Assembly (NCBI GenBank): GCA_964419225.1
Contig: CAYQPF010000011.1
Location: 1 to 62,451 of the forward strand
Direction of reading: 5' to 3'
Source: CAYQPF01 sp964419225
GTDB lineage: Bacteria; Cloacimonadota; Cloacimonadia; Cloacimonadales; CAYQPF01
DNA: 62,451 nt
The notes beneath the pieces are model-generated. The model saw only the letters and a list, made by a program, of their open reading frames with translations. It searched no databases and was not told the origin of the DNA. Below, piece by piece: positions 53,235 through 61,229 of the stretch (positions within the stretch are counted from its first letter, which is position 1; the number at the start of each line of letters is the position of its first letter). A program made the position numbers and the translations under genes.

Positions 53235-54419
53235 ATGAAGTATTATATTGAATGTGATTATTATCAGACTTATAAGCATGGTCAGCATGTACCTGGCGAT
53301 GTATTTCATTCGGTGAGAGTACCGGGAGAAGACAGGCTTGTGTCTGTATTGGCAGACGGCTTGGGCAGCGGTGTGAAAGCCAATGTACTGGCTTCTTTGA
53401 CGACTACCATGGCTGCCAGATTCGTAGCAAGTGATATGGACATTATCAAAGCTGCCGAGATCATCATGAGTACACTTCCTATCTGTTCTGTCAGACAAAT
53501 TGGCTACTCCACTTTTACGATCGTGGACATTGATGATGATGGAATGACCCGCATAATTGAGCACGAAAACCCGGGATTTGTTCTGATTCGCAATGGTGAG
53601 ATTCAGGAAATTGAAAAAACTGATCTGCCTTTAAAGTCCGTAAATAATCGTACCAATAAACTCTTATTCTCCACCTTTCAAATGGAACCGGATGACAGGA
53701 TCATTTTCTGTTCAGACGGTGTGACTCAGGCCGGTATTGGTCGGAACAATACTCCCTTAGGCTGGGGTGACTCAGCAGTAAAGGATTTTATCAAATACCT
53801 GGTTCTGAGAAAACCTGATATTTCAGCACGCGAATTATCCAGAATGGTCGTGGAGGAAGCCCTCAGTATCGATAACCGCAAAGCCTGCGATGATATAACT
53901 TGCGGAGTGATCTATTTCAGGAATCCCAGACAAACATTACTGGTCAGCGGGCCTCCTTACGATAAGAAAAAAGATGTGGAACTGGCACAGATGGTTTCAA
54001 CTTTTGTCGGCAGAAAAGTGATAGCCGGAGGTACTACAGCCAATATAATTTCCCGGGAACTGGAAAGAGAGATTGTCGTCAATTTGGAGGATCTGAAGTT
54101 CAATGATGCCATCCCACCCAGTGCGTACATGGAAGGGATAGATCTGATCACAGAAGGAACAATCACGCTTTCCGAAGTACTGCAGCAGTTGAAAGGTGAA
54201 ACGGAGCCAGACAGCAAGGTCAAGACTCCTGCAAGTGATTTAACGGATATGCTGCTTAACAGCGACATTATCCATATCGTGGTCGGCACCAGAATCAATG
54301 AAGCTCATCAAGACCCTAATCTGCCCCAGGAACTGGAAATCCGCAGAAACCTGATGAAGAATCTGAGTAAAGTATTAACCAAGAAATATTTGAAGCATAC
54401 GAAGCTGAGTTTTATATAG
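53235..54419 (+). CDS. SpoIIE-family PP2C serine phosphatase
   Basis: A 394-residue protein whose first ~230 residues are a SpoIIE-type PP2C: VLADGLGSGVKANVLASL (metal Asp), HENPGFVLIRNG, IIFCSDGVTQAG and ACDDITCGVIYF (second metal Asp). The remaining ~165 residues are a conserved alpha/beta extension (SGPPYDKKKDVELAQMV, GGTTANIISREL) found in hydrogenase-linked members. Such phosphatases usually follow sensory hydrogenases in anaerobes, and probably relay the H2 signal by dephosphorylating an unknown partner. Start ATG 53235 after TGGAGG; an upstream in-frame ATG at 53205 has no binding site. Confidence 0.88.
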   Translation: MKYYIECDYYQTYKHGQHVPGDVFHSVRVPGEDRLVSVLADGLGSGVKANVLASLTTTMAARFVASDMDIIKAAEIIMSTLPICSVRQIGYSTFTIVDIDDDGMTRIIEHENPGFVLIRNGEIQEIEKTDLPLKSVNNRTNKLLFSTFQMEPDDRIIFCSDGVTQAGIGRNNTPLGWGDSAVKDFIKYLVLRKPDISARELSRMVVEEALSIDNRKACDDITCGVIYFRNPRQTLLVSGPPYDKKKDVELAQMVSTFVGRKVIAGGTTANIISRELEREIVVNLEDLKFNDAIPPSAYMEGIDLITEGTITLSEVLQQLKGETEPDSKVKTPASDLTDMLLNSDIIHIVVGTRINEAHQDPNLPQELEIRRNLMKNLSKVLTKKYLKHTKLSFI

Positions 54420-54464
54420 ATTGTTTGAATTAGAATACTGTTGTCTCCAATAGCCCTGGTCTTC

Positions 54465-54605
54465 AGAGGCATGGACATAATGCAATTTTTCCTTCTTGCA
54501 CCAAAGGTGCACACTCATTCGGTAGCCGGTGGCGGAAGCCACCGGGCAAAAAAACATATAATTACGCCCGAAAAGGGCGTCCATTTTAATTATGTCCATG
54601 CCTCT
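54465..54605. repeat. 141-bp folded element with 17-bp inverted ends and three hairpins
   Basis: Perfect 17-bp terminal inverted repeats AGAGGCATGGACATAAT (54465-54481) and its complement (54589-54605) enclose three perfect hairpins: TGCACC-AAA-GGTGCA (54497-54511), CCGGTGGC-GGAA-GCCACCGG with a GNRA loop (54526-54545) and ACGCCC-GAAAA-GGGCGT (54564-54580). The whole would fold as a four-way, cloverleaf-like structure on either strand. It contains no gene; no clear target duplication is visible. It fills the 407-bp spacer before the MNT gene. The rest of that spacer shows nothing I recognise. Confidence 0.85.
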
Positions 54606-54826
54606 TTAGGCTAGTGACCAAGATCAAAAACTCCTCTCTTTCATATATCGGCTTCAGCCACATTATTAAGTTTATTGATTTCCGGATTTAAAGGATAAAT
54701 AAATACTCAAATTGCTAAGTTAGTGGAACGGAAAGTCGGATACAAAATTCTTGGATTTTCTGTATAATTTATAATTGACTCATTTCTGCTAATATATTAT
54801 TTTAGTATAAAGGAGGATGCAGAGAG

Positions 54827-55159
54827 ATGATAGTGCAAGATTCAGTATTAAATGATATTATTGCTATTATCAAAGAAGAAATGGCAAAATACAATGCTCT
54901 GGAATTGATTCTCTTTGGTTCACGGGCTACAGGTTCTTCTGTACCTGAAAGCGACTATGATTTGATGATTATTGTTGATAATGCAATGCAAAAAACTGAA
55001 TATAATGATTTAACTTTTTCAATCTATAAGCGTCTCTGGGATACCGGAAAAATAGCACCTCTAGATTTAATTATAAAAAATCGGGAGCAATATCTGCAGG
55101 AAAGTGAATCTTTCGGAAGTTTGGCTTATCATGTGAAAGCAGAAGGAATAATTGTATGA
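54827..55159 (+). CDS. MNT-type nucleotidyltransferase (antitoxin candidate)
   Basis: A 110-residue minimal nucleotidyltransferase. The catalytic signature LFGSRATGSSVPESDYDLMII is intact (GS, then paired Asp in SDYDL), and a third Asp lies in APLDLIIKN. Partner HEPN genes follow such proteins; MNT enzymes of known pairs AMPylate or otherwise neutralise the HEPN toxin. AAGGAGG precedes the ATG; the stop overlaps the HEPN start (ATGA). Confidence 0.88.
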   Translation: MIVQDSVLNDIIAIIKEEMAKYNALELILFGSRATGSSVPESDYDLMIIVDNAMQKTEYNDLTFSIYKRLWDTGKIAPLDLIIKNREQYLQESESFGSLAYHVKAEGIIV

Positions 55160-55551
55160 GCTATGACTTTAAGTCGGTGCTACTGCAAAAAGCTGAGAAT
55201 GATTTGGGGATGGCTCGTGCTTTGTTAGAATCTAAACCTGCTTATTTAGAAGGTGCTGCTTTTCATGTACAACAATGTATGGAGAAATATTTAAAAGTAT
55301 TCTTAATGAGTCACCAGATTGATCCTTTAAAGACGCATAATTTAGCTGTATTAACTAAAATGTGTGCTGATATAGAACCAACATTTATAGTATTTATGAC
55401 TCCTCTCCTACTGATGATCAACAACTTTGCAGTTACTATCCGTTACGATGAAGTTCCTGGTGTAGATCGGGACATGATCACAGAAGCAATTATAAGTGCT
55501 ACACAACTAAAGGACTTTGTCCTTGAACGCTTGAATTCTGCAATTGTTTAA
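55156..55551 (+). CDS. HEPN-domain protein (toxin candidate)
   Basis: A 131-residue all-helical HEPN protein with AENDLGMARALLESK, AAFHVQQCMEKYLKVFL and the KTHNLAVL segment typical of this Pfam-type HEPN. The pair with the MNT gene is a classic two-gene module with roles as an RNase-like toxin and antitoxin in characterised cases; a strict Rx4-6H nuclease motif is not clear here, so toxicity is uncertain. Its last 53 bases overlap the 3' end of the convergent DUF2442 gene. Confidence 0.85.
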   Translation: MSYDFKSVLLQKAENDLGMARALLESKPAYLEGAAFHVQQCMEKYLKVFLMSHQIDPLKTHNLAVLTKMCADIEPTFIVFMTPLLLMINNFAVTIRYDEVPGVDRDMITEAIISATQLKDFVLERLNSAIV

Positions 55552-55768
55552 GATATTCTGGTGCTAAATCCAATCCATTACTCCAGATAATAGTATCCAT
55601 TTCCACTTTGAAGTCTTTGAAGCGATTAATATCCAGTAGCTCTTGGAAAATACTGCGTTTGTCGTTCTGTAGGATTTCCTGAAAGTCAATTAGAACTTCA
55701 CTATTATCATTGAAGACAATCTGAATCTTATATTCACTGATATAATTTGCATTAACTACCCAAACCAT
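55499..55768 (-). CDS. DUF2442 family protein
   Basis: An 89-residue protein. VVNANYISEYKIQIVFNDNSEVLIDF and TIIWSNGLDLAPEYL are typical of DUF2442, a small beta-rich family usually encoded with DUF4160. The family core ends at APEYL; the remaining ~16 residues are encoded by sequence that overlaps the HEPN gene on the other strand. Partner of the upstream DUF4160 gene (10-bp spacing). Function unknown; the pair is suspected of toxin-antitoxin behaviour. Confidence 0.85.
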   Translation of the reverse strand: MVWVVNANYISEYKIQIVFNDNSEVLIDFQEILQNDKRSIFQELLDINRFKDFKVEMDTIIWSNGLDLAPEYLKQLQNSSVQGQSPLVV

Positions 55769-55778
55769 CTTAACTCCC

Positions 55779-56039
55779 TTATACTAAAGGATCTATTTTG
55801 TTGTAGGATCCATCTCGAAGCATGCTTTCCCAATCTGACATCAGCTCTTTTTGGTATAATTCACACCATTCTACAACAAGTCCCATGACCCTTGAAGGCA
55901 AATATCCATCAATAAGAGCAAAAGATTCAATTGAAATTTTAGCTCTGTAATCATTGTATTTAGCATGAAAATGTGGAAGATCGTGATCATTAAAATACAT
56001 ATAAATGATTATACCTAAAAATCTTGATAACTCTGGCAT
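55779..56039 (-). CDS. DUF4160 family protein
   Basis: About 86 residues. MPELSRFLGIIIYMYFNDHDLPHFHAKY is the DUF4160 signature with its conserved HDLPHFHA histidines. ATG 56039 has GGAGG at 56045-56049; a longer TTG start overlaps that site. Always found with DUF2442, as here. The histidine cluster hints at metal or nucleic-acid handling, but no activity is established. The 297-bp spacer upstream to 56336 shows nothing I recognise. Confidence 0.87.
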   Translation of the reverse strand: MPELSRFLGIIIYMYFNDHDLPHFHAKYNDYRAKISIESFALIDGYLPSRVMGLVVEWCELYQKELMSDWESMLRDGSYNKIDPLV

Positions 56040-56336
56040 AACTTCCTCCAATTTTCATTATCAATTTATTAAATAATTCTGAGAAAGTCAAGTAATTTCA
56101 ATGTGCAAAGCAATAACAGAGGATTGTTTTGTAGAAAAAATAGATCTTTAAATATTTATGGAAGAAGGTTTCAATCAAAATTAATAAAGAAATCGAGATA
56201 ATTATTAAATAAGGATATCTCAATAAACATGGGAAGAAGGATAACTTACTACATAAAACCATTTCAGTAAATAATCAGTTGACAACAGATAACAATAATC
56301 ATTATTTTACATTATAAATTCTTAGCCGGAGGATTA

Positions 56337-57353
56337 ATGAAAAGGAATATTGCAACTATGATAATTATTTTGAGCTTGGGATGCTTTTTTTTGTCATCAT
56401 GTCTGTCACGCATAGAAGAACCAAACGCTTCATATTATCAAGCTATTTTTGTTGCAAATATTGATGGTTCAAATCGAGTTATTATAGATGACGACGGAGA
56501 AGGATATTGTCAATTCTCTCCCGATGGAACAAGAATTATTGAACAAGATGTTGACAATAACATTATTTATACGATGAACCTTGATGGTACAAATAAGAAG
56601 TATTATGATAATTTTTATTTCAATGTTCCTTGTGATTATGCCCCAATAACAGCAGATGGAAACTGGATTATTGTGTCCGGTCATCCCAAAGGCAGATCTA
56701 ATGTAACAAACATTTACAAATTGAATATCAATACTGGAGAGATAATTTTAATAAATAATTCTCCCAATGCTGTAGAATACAATCCCTCTTTAACTGAAGA
56801 CAACAATAAAATTGCTTTTAATACATATTCCACAGATAGTACCTATTATACAATTTCGACAATGAACACAGATGGTTCTGATCTAAGAGTAATTACATCA
56901 AATAAACAAAATGGTTATACTTGGGTTAAAATATCTCCCAATGGACATTACTTATTTTATAAACAAAACAATAAGGATGGTATTTATAGGATTAATCTGT
57001 TAAGCGGACAGGAGAATCTATTAATTGCAGAATATAAATGGTTGGATGAGTTTAGCAATATCACTTTAAATAATGACTATTTATATTATTATAATCCACA
57101 ACAAGATAAGATAAGGCAGAAAAACTTAAGTGATCTAACTGATATTGCTATACTTGGTCATTGTTATTATCCTATGTCTTCTAATAACGGAAGATACTTG
57201 TTTTACTCGTTTGATGATAATTATTATAAATATGGCCCCTCGATATATAAAATGGATATACAAACTGGACATAAATCCAGAATCGCAAATGGTCACAGAA
57301 TGAATATTTCCAAAGATGGCTCTAAGATTGTCTATAAAGGTGTATGGAGTTAA
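56337..57353 (+). CDS. WD40-like (PD40) beta-propeller lipoprotein
   Basis: A 338-residue lipoprotein with lipobox FLSSC (Cys22). The body is a TolB-like propeller of PD40 repeats: ANIDGSNRVIIDDDGEGYCQFSPDGTRI at ~45-70 and MNTDGSDLRVITSN with WVKISPNGHYLFY near 190-210, each pairing xNxDGs with SPDG or SPNG. Periplasmic or outer-membrane protein; specific partner unknown. GGAGG before the ATG. Its stop overlaps the convergent gene's end by a few bases. Confidence 0.8.
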   Translation: MKRNIATMIIILSLGCFFLSSCLSRIEEPNASYYQAIFVANIDGSNRVIIDDDGEGYCQFSPDGTRIIEQDVDNNIIYTMNLDGTNKKYYDNFYFNVPCDYAPITADGNWIIVSGHPKGRSNVTNIYKLNINTGEIILINNSPNAVEYNPSLTEDNNKIAFNTYSTDSTYYTISTMNTDGSDLRVITSNKQNGYTWVKISPNGHYLFYKQNNKDGIYRINLLSGQENLLIAEYKWLDEFSNITLNNDYLYYYNPQQDKIRQKNLSDLTDIAILGHCYYPMSSNNGRYLFYSFDDNYYKYGPSIYKMDIQTGHKSRIANGHRMNISKDGSKIVYKGVWS

Positions 57354-57919
57354 TAAAAAATAGACTTTATTTGATATCCAACAGAAAAATTAACCTGATT
57401 ACTGGAGACTTCCGTTTGTGTTTGAATATACTTTTTTGTTCCACAGTTCACTTTATACATTAATTGATAAGTTAGACTGGTTGTTCTGTAACCTAATCCA
57501 AGTCCCAAATACATACCACCGTTTACTTTAGCATTATGTTTATATATGTCATTAGCCTGAATATAATTGTATCCGATGTGCCCAATTGCTTCAACTCCTA
57601 AAGCAGATGTCGCTTTCTTGTTCAAACAACATTTGGCAGTTAGGTAGATAGGAATAAAACTAATCTTAGCTTTCCCGGTATTTGTGTCAAAACCACGAGG
57701 TATTTGATATTCCAAACCAGCACCATAGAGAACTTTACTACTTTTTCTTAAATACTCCAGTGAGCCAGATATCCCTAGGTCCAGTTTCGTATCAAGAGAA
57801 AAGGAATCATAATACCAGTTGTGAGTACCGGCAAAATCAATACCTAAATTAGCTTGTATAAGTCCAAATAAAGAACCTGTTAAAGTAATCATAATAACGA
57901 GGATTATTCCTTTTTTCAT
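57350..57919 (-). CDS. Small outer-membrane beta-barrel protein
   Basis: A 189-residue protein with signal peptide (~1-19, ...GSLFGL) and amphipathic strands with aromatic girdles (GVEAIGHIGYNYIQ, MYLGLGLGYRTTSLTYQLMYKV, VNFSVGYQIKSIFY). The C-terminal aromatic residue (Tyr) after Phe fits the BAM signal. Likely an 8-strand barrel of the OmpX/porin-like kind; no known family assigned. Convergent with and overlapping the propeller gene by 4 bases. Confidence 0.7.
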   Translation of the reverse strand: MKKGIILVIMITLTGSLFGLIQANLGIDFAGTHNWYYDSFSLDTKLDLGISGSLEYLRKSSKVLYGAGLEYQIPRGFDTNTGKAKISFIPIYLTAKCCLNKKATSALGVEAIGHIGYNYIQANDIYKHNAKVNGGMYLGLGLGYRTTSLTYQLMYKVNCGTKKYIQTQTEVSSNQVNFSVGYQIKSIFY

Positions 57920-57968
57920 AGCTTCTCCTTTTTAAAATACTTGAGTTTTGACAAATAAACCAGCCTTT

Positions 57969-57998
57969 CCTATCCTGTCCATCCCTGTATATCCCTGT
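57969..57998. repeat. Decamer array (ATCCCTGT type)
   Basis: CCTATCCTGT, CCATCCCTGT, ATATCCCTGT, three 10-bp units in the 100-bp spacer between two minus-strand genes. Reverse complement of the array at 59784-59812. Confidence 0.75.
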
Positions 57999-58021
57999 TG
58001 AATAATTCTCTAAACCATTTA

Positions 58022-58966
58022 TTACTTACTATCAAAGACCCTCAGGAAATTCTTATAACAGATCTTTTCTATATCTTCTGCACTGACATCTCTTGTTCTG
58101 AGATATTCAACAAATATCGGGAAGAATTCAGGCCCGGGTATGGAGGGCAGATAATCATCAAAGCCGTCAAAGTCTGAACCAAAGCCAATGATATCTACAG
58201 AGAATTTGGAGGCAATGTAATCTATTTGATTGTATAATAATTCGAAATCGGAGTATTGCGTTCTATCCTGCAAAAAATCAGGAACAAAGTTTATGCCGAT
58301 AAGACCCTTTCTTTCATCAATCAGTTTGATCTGATCATCACTTAAATTCCTGGGGAATGGATTAAGAGCCAGACAGTTAGAATGGGAGGCAATGATAGGA
58401 GTGGTCAATATTTCGCACATCTCGAAGAAGGATTGGGTGGAGGAATGTGAGAAATCGGCGATGAGATTTAGTTCGTTCAAGATTTTCACGAGAGGTTTAC
58501 CTTTCTTGAACATACCGTAATTTTCCATCCAGGGTGACAGGAAAGGAGTGATCCTGTTCCAGGTGAGGCCGACCATACGAACACCCAGTTCCTCAAAAAT
58601 ATAGAGCATATCGAGATCCTGATTGAGGAGTTCGAGTCCTTCGATAGAGATCATAATTCCTGTTCTGTCGTTATCCAGATTGCTGGTTATGTCGCTGGAG
58701 GTTCTGACTTGAAACAGGTCAGGATTGGCTTTAATATCATCTTTCATAAGCTTTGTGACTTTGAGAGCTGTCTGCAAAGGATTGATTAGGAAGCCGTCAT
58801 CGAGGAAAAGTGACTGTACCTGAACCTTAATTCCGCCTTTTTTTAGAGCTGCATCCGTGATAGTGAGAGGGATATTGTCGAAATAACCTTCGATCGCACC
58901 TTTGAAAAGGTACTGAAAAATCTTCTTGCAATAAGTATCTGCGTGTAAATCAATAATAGGTATCAT
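58022..58966 (-). CDS. Membrane dipeptidase (M19 family)
   Basis: A 314-residue M19 peptidase. IIDLHADTYCK (HxD metal site) is at the N-terminus, then ISIEGLELL (metal-bridging Glu), ADFSHSSTQSF and IASHSNCLAL (zinc histidines) and IGFGSDFDGFD at the C-terminal end. Hydrolyses dipeptides. No signal peptide, so cytoplasmic, which suits peptide fermentation (inference). ATG 58966 has TTGGAGA upstream; longer starts lack a site. Confidence 0.9.
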   Translation of the reverse strand: MIPIIDLHADTYCKKIFQYLFKGAIEGYFDNIPLTITDAALKKGGIKVQVQSLFLDDGFLINPLQTALKVTKLMKDDIKANPDLFQVRTSSDITSNLDNDRTGIMISIEGLELLNQDLDMLYIFEELGVRMVGLTWNRITPFLSPWMENYGMFKKGKPLVKILNELNLIADFSHSSTQSFFEMCEILTTPIIASHSNCLALNPFPRNLSDDQIKLIDERKGLIGINFVPDFLQDRTQYSDFELLYNQIDYIASKFSVDIIGFGSDFDGFDDYLPSIPGPEFFPIFVEYLRTRDVSAEDIEKICYKNFLRVFDSK

Positions 58967-59036
58967 AATTTTCTCCAAAATATATCTTGATTGATTTGAG
59001 CTGATTCTATATAATACCATTCATAGTGGAGGCTAT

Positions 59037-59624
59037 ATGATATTAAAGAACCTGAATCCCATCACCCTGATCAAAGATAAGACTGCATCACCCGTGATCA
59101 CAGCTTATCTGGAATTTAATCATCTAAAACAATTATTCAGACAAGGATGGCTGAGGCAAGAAATAAATACAGAAAAGTGTGAAAGTGTGGCAGAACATAT
59201 TTTCGGCGTTGCAATTCTGGCTGTTTTAATCTCGCATCAATATGATTTAAACATCGATTTAAAGAAAGTTCTACTCATGTCTTTACTGCACGAGACCGGT
59301 GAAATCTATGTGGGTGATCTCATACCTCAGGATTCTGTTACTCTGGATGAGAAATTTGATCTGGAAAGAGAAGCTGTCTTGAAAGTACTGAATTCCATAC
59401 CTAACTCAGAAGGTTTTTTCCAGTTATGGCTGGAGTTTGAGGAAGGTGTAACACCGGAAGCCAGATTCGTGAAACAGTTAGACAAACTGGAGATGGCGTT
59501 TCAGGCGTTTGTTTATGAAAAACAGTATGATATCAGGCTGGAAGATTTTTATGCTTCAACTGAGTTTGTCCTGAATGATCAGGAAATGAAGGAAATCTTC
59601 AAGGAACTGAAGAGTTTGGTGTAA
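59037..59624 (+). CDS. HD-domain hydrolase (YfbR-like 5'-deoxynucleotidase family)
   Basis: A 195-residue HD-fold protein. ESVAEHIFGVAILAV gives the first His, LLMSLLHETGEIYVGDLIPQD the central pair, and RFVKQLDKLEMAFQAFVYE the last Asp. The central HD dyad is His-Glu (HE) here, unlike the usual His-Asp. The family removes phosphate from deoxynucleoside monophosphates; the HE change makes activity uncertain. Divergent from the M19 gene by 70 bases. Confidence 0.82.
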   Translation: MILKNLNPITLIKDKTASPVITAYLEFNHLKQLFRQGWLRQEINTEKCESVAEHIFGVAILAVLISHQYDLNIDLKKVLLMSLLHETGEIYVGDLIPQDSVTLDEKFDLEREAVLKVLNSIPNSEGFFQLWLEFEEGVTPEARFVKQLDKLEMAFQAFVYEKQYDIRLEDFYASTEFVLNDQEMKEIFKELKSLV

Positions 59625-59637
59625 GACGTTTAATAGA

Positions 59638-59677
59638 ACGCGGATCAACACAGAAAACGCAGATGGAGCACAGATAG
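59638..59677. repeat. Decamer array (ACGCGGATC type)
   Basis: AACGCGGATC, AACACAGAAA, ACGCAGATGG, AGCACAGATA, four degenerate 10-bp units just after the HD gene. Confidence 0.65.
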
Positions 59678-59714
59678 AGAAATATAGGAGAAATTGATTT
59701 TGTGGAGTCGACAT

Positions 59715-59762
59715 ATGAGAAAAATGTTGGTATTAGTGTTCTTAGGAATAGTATTGGTGTAG
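59715..59762 (+). pseudogene. Short signal-peptide-like remnant
   Basis: A 15-codon frame (MRKMLVLVFLGIVLV) looks like a signal peptide followed directly by a stop. No ribosome site is convincing. Either the truncated head of a lost exported gene or chance. Confidence 0.3.
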
Positions 59763-59783
59763 GACGCTTTGAAGAAATTATTT

Positions 59784-59812
59784 ACAGGGATATACAGGAT
59801 GCACAGGATAGG
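59784..59812. repeat. Decamer array (ACAGGGATAT type)
   Basis: ACAGGGATAT, ACAGGATGC, ACAGGATAGG (10, 9 and 10 bp) immediately upstream of the membrane protein start at 59822, close enough to include part of its leader. Confidence 0.72.
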
Positions 59813-59821
59813 AGTATATAA

Positions 59822-60448
59822 ATGAACAAGGTTTTCTATGTTTTCTTAATGATGCTTACGAGTATTCTTTGGGGAGTAAATGTCGAAGAGCAGTTATATA
59901 TACAGACGGCTGATTCAATTTATACCAGTCTGGCTGCAAAGATACCGGCAGGGCAGGTGTTACTTTTGAAAAGTGAGAATAGTGATAATTATCTTTTGTT
60001 CAAAGTAGCAGAAAGGATCATGTCTGAAGATAAATATAAATTATCTGATCAGGAGAATTTGAAGAAGATCTTTGAGATGAATTTGAAGCAGAAGGATATT
60101 GCTTTCAGTTCCAAAAATCAGCCTAAAATGGGTAGCTTCAAACCAGCCCAGTGGTTAGTTTTGATTGAGGAGAATTTTATTTCTCATTCTTACCCCTTCA
60201 AACAATCCTATAAGCTGCATGCCAATATTACGGTTGATAATGTGGAAAGCGGACTATCAATCTTGAAAAGATCCTTTCGCACAGAAAAGCAGAACAGAAT
60301 GAGCTTTTCCTGGTTGTTTTTAAGCTTGATCGCTATCTTATTTTCCGGATATTTCCTGAACTACTTAACCAAAGGCTATTATCTTAACTGGATTAAATTC
60401 ACATTGGTTTTACTGATCGTGGTTGTATTATTGCTCTATGTTTTCTAA
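59822..60448 (+). CDS. Hypothetical membrane protein
   Basis: A 208-residue protein with an N-terminal signal peptide (MNKVFYVFLMMLTSILWG), an extracytoplasmic middle (~20-155, with a LVLIEENFISHSYPFKQSYKLHANITV strand-rich part around 110-140) and two C-terminal membrane helices (~163-180 and ~189-207). No domain recognised. The preceding decamer array ends ten bases before the ATG, with AGGAGTATATAA between as the only candidate ribosome site. Confidence 0.65.
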   Translation: MNKVFYVFLMMLTSILWGVNVEEQLYIQTADSIYTSLAAKIPAGQVLLLKSENSDNYLLFKVAERIMSEDKYKLSDQENLKKIFEMNLKQKDIAFSSKNQPKMGSFKPAQWLVLIEENFISHSYPFKQSYKLHANITVDNVESGLSILKRSFRTEKQNRMSFSWLFLSLIAILFSGYFLNYLTKGYYLNWIKFTLVLLIVVVLLLYVF

Positions 60449-60463
60449 AATAGTAAGAGAAAT

Positions 60464-60560
60464 TATGAACACCCCTTCGGAGCGAATTCTTTTTATTCAT
60501 TAATCCGGTGGCTACCGCCACCGGCAATCATAGGAGTATGCACCTTCGGTGCAAGAAGAG
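60464..60560. repeat. Degenerate copy of the 54465 folded element (inverted)
   Basis: Contains CCGGTGGC-TACC-GCCACCGG (60505-60524) and TGCACC-TTC-GGTGCA (60539-60553) followed by AGAAG, the reverse-complement order of the two hairpins at 54497-54545. The left part (GAACACCCCTTCGGAGCG) matches the third hairpin with changes. The 17-bp terminal repeats are lost. Confidence 0.75.
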
Positions 60561-60578
60561 AGATAGCTTTGGCTTTAC

Positions 60579-60608
60579 ATTTTGTGCCTTTTGTGCTTTT
60601 TGTGACTA
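60579..60608. repeat. Decamer array (TTTTGTGC type)
   Basis: ATTTTGTGCC, TTTTGTGCTT, TTTGTGACTA, three 10-bp-spaced units directly beside the recX 3' end. Confidence 0.7.
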
Positions 60609-60611
60609 TTA

Positions 60612-61229
60612 CTATCTTTTTGGAGTGGACTCATCGTTGGTAAAGATCATTTCCCTCAGTCTTTCCTTGAAATCCTGATACGAGAAACCTTTACGGACAA
60701 GGGATTCAGAGCACTTAATAAATTGAATCTTTTGCGGGTAATCGGCAAAGCGTTGGAGTGCTCTTTTAATCTGCTTATCCAAATTTTCATTCTGAACTTC
60801 CGGAGTGTAGATTTCCGGCATAAGCCGGTTAATGATCTCGGGGGATACCTGTTTCTGCATTAATCGCTGTCTGATCTCAGACTTGCTTTTCCCGCGATCA
60901 GCATAGGATTCGATAAACATTTCCGCAAATCTTTCATCGTTCAGATAATTTTTACTAACACAATAGTCGATTATTTCATCTGTAATTGATTGATGTAAAT
61001 TGTATTTCCAGAGATATTCTCTGGCATCCTTGACAGTCCGTTCCTGATATTCGATCCAGGAAAGAAGTTTCTCCAGGTAATAGTCATAGAGAATTTTCTT
61101 TATGGCAGGCAGGTTATCCTCAGATAAAGAAAAAGTGAGAGATTTCTTTGGTAAAATCCCCCACATTTGATCATCTATGATAATTTGAAGTTTATCTTTA
61201 TCCGTTGTAATCTTCTTCAACCTCAGCAT
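60612..61229 (-). CDS. recX: Regulatory protein RecX
   Basis: A 205-residue RecX. Three-helix repeats are recognisable: LLSWIEYQERTVKDAREYL, then YCVSKNYLNDERFAEMFIESYADRGKSKSEIRQRL and a last FIKCSESLVRKGFSYQDFKERL. RecX modulates RecA filament length. It starts inside the recA 3' end (32-bp overlap), so translation is coupled and RecX made at lower level. Both are on the minus strand. Confidence 0.9.
   Translation of the reverse strand: MLRLKKITTDKDKLQIIIDDQMWGILPKKSLTFSLSEDNLPAIKKILYDYYLEKLLSWIEYQERTVKDAREYLWKYNLHQSITDEIIDYCVSKNYLNDERFAEMFIESYADRGKSKSEIRQRLMQKQVSPEIINRLMPEIYTPEVQNENLDKQIKRALQRFADYPQKIQFIKCSESLVRKGFSYQDFKERLREMIFTNDESTPKR

Noticed and set aside
54465..54605. The folded element as a tRNA gene
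   Set aside because: Cloverleaf-like pairing but no anticodon-loop consensus, no TTCRA motif and stems far from tRNA sizes.
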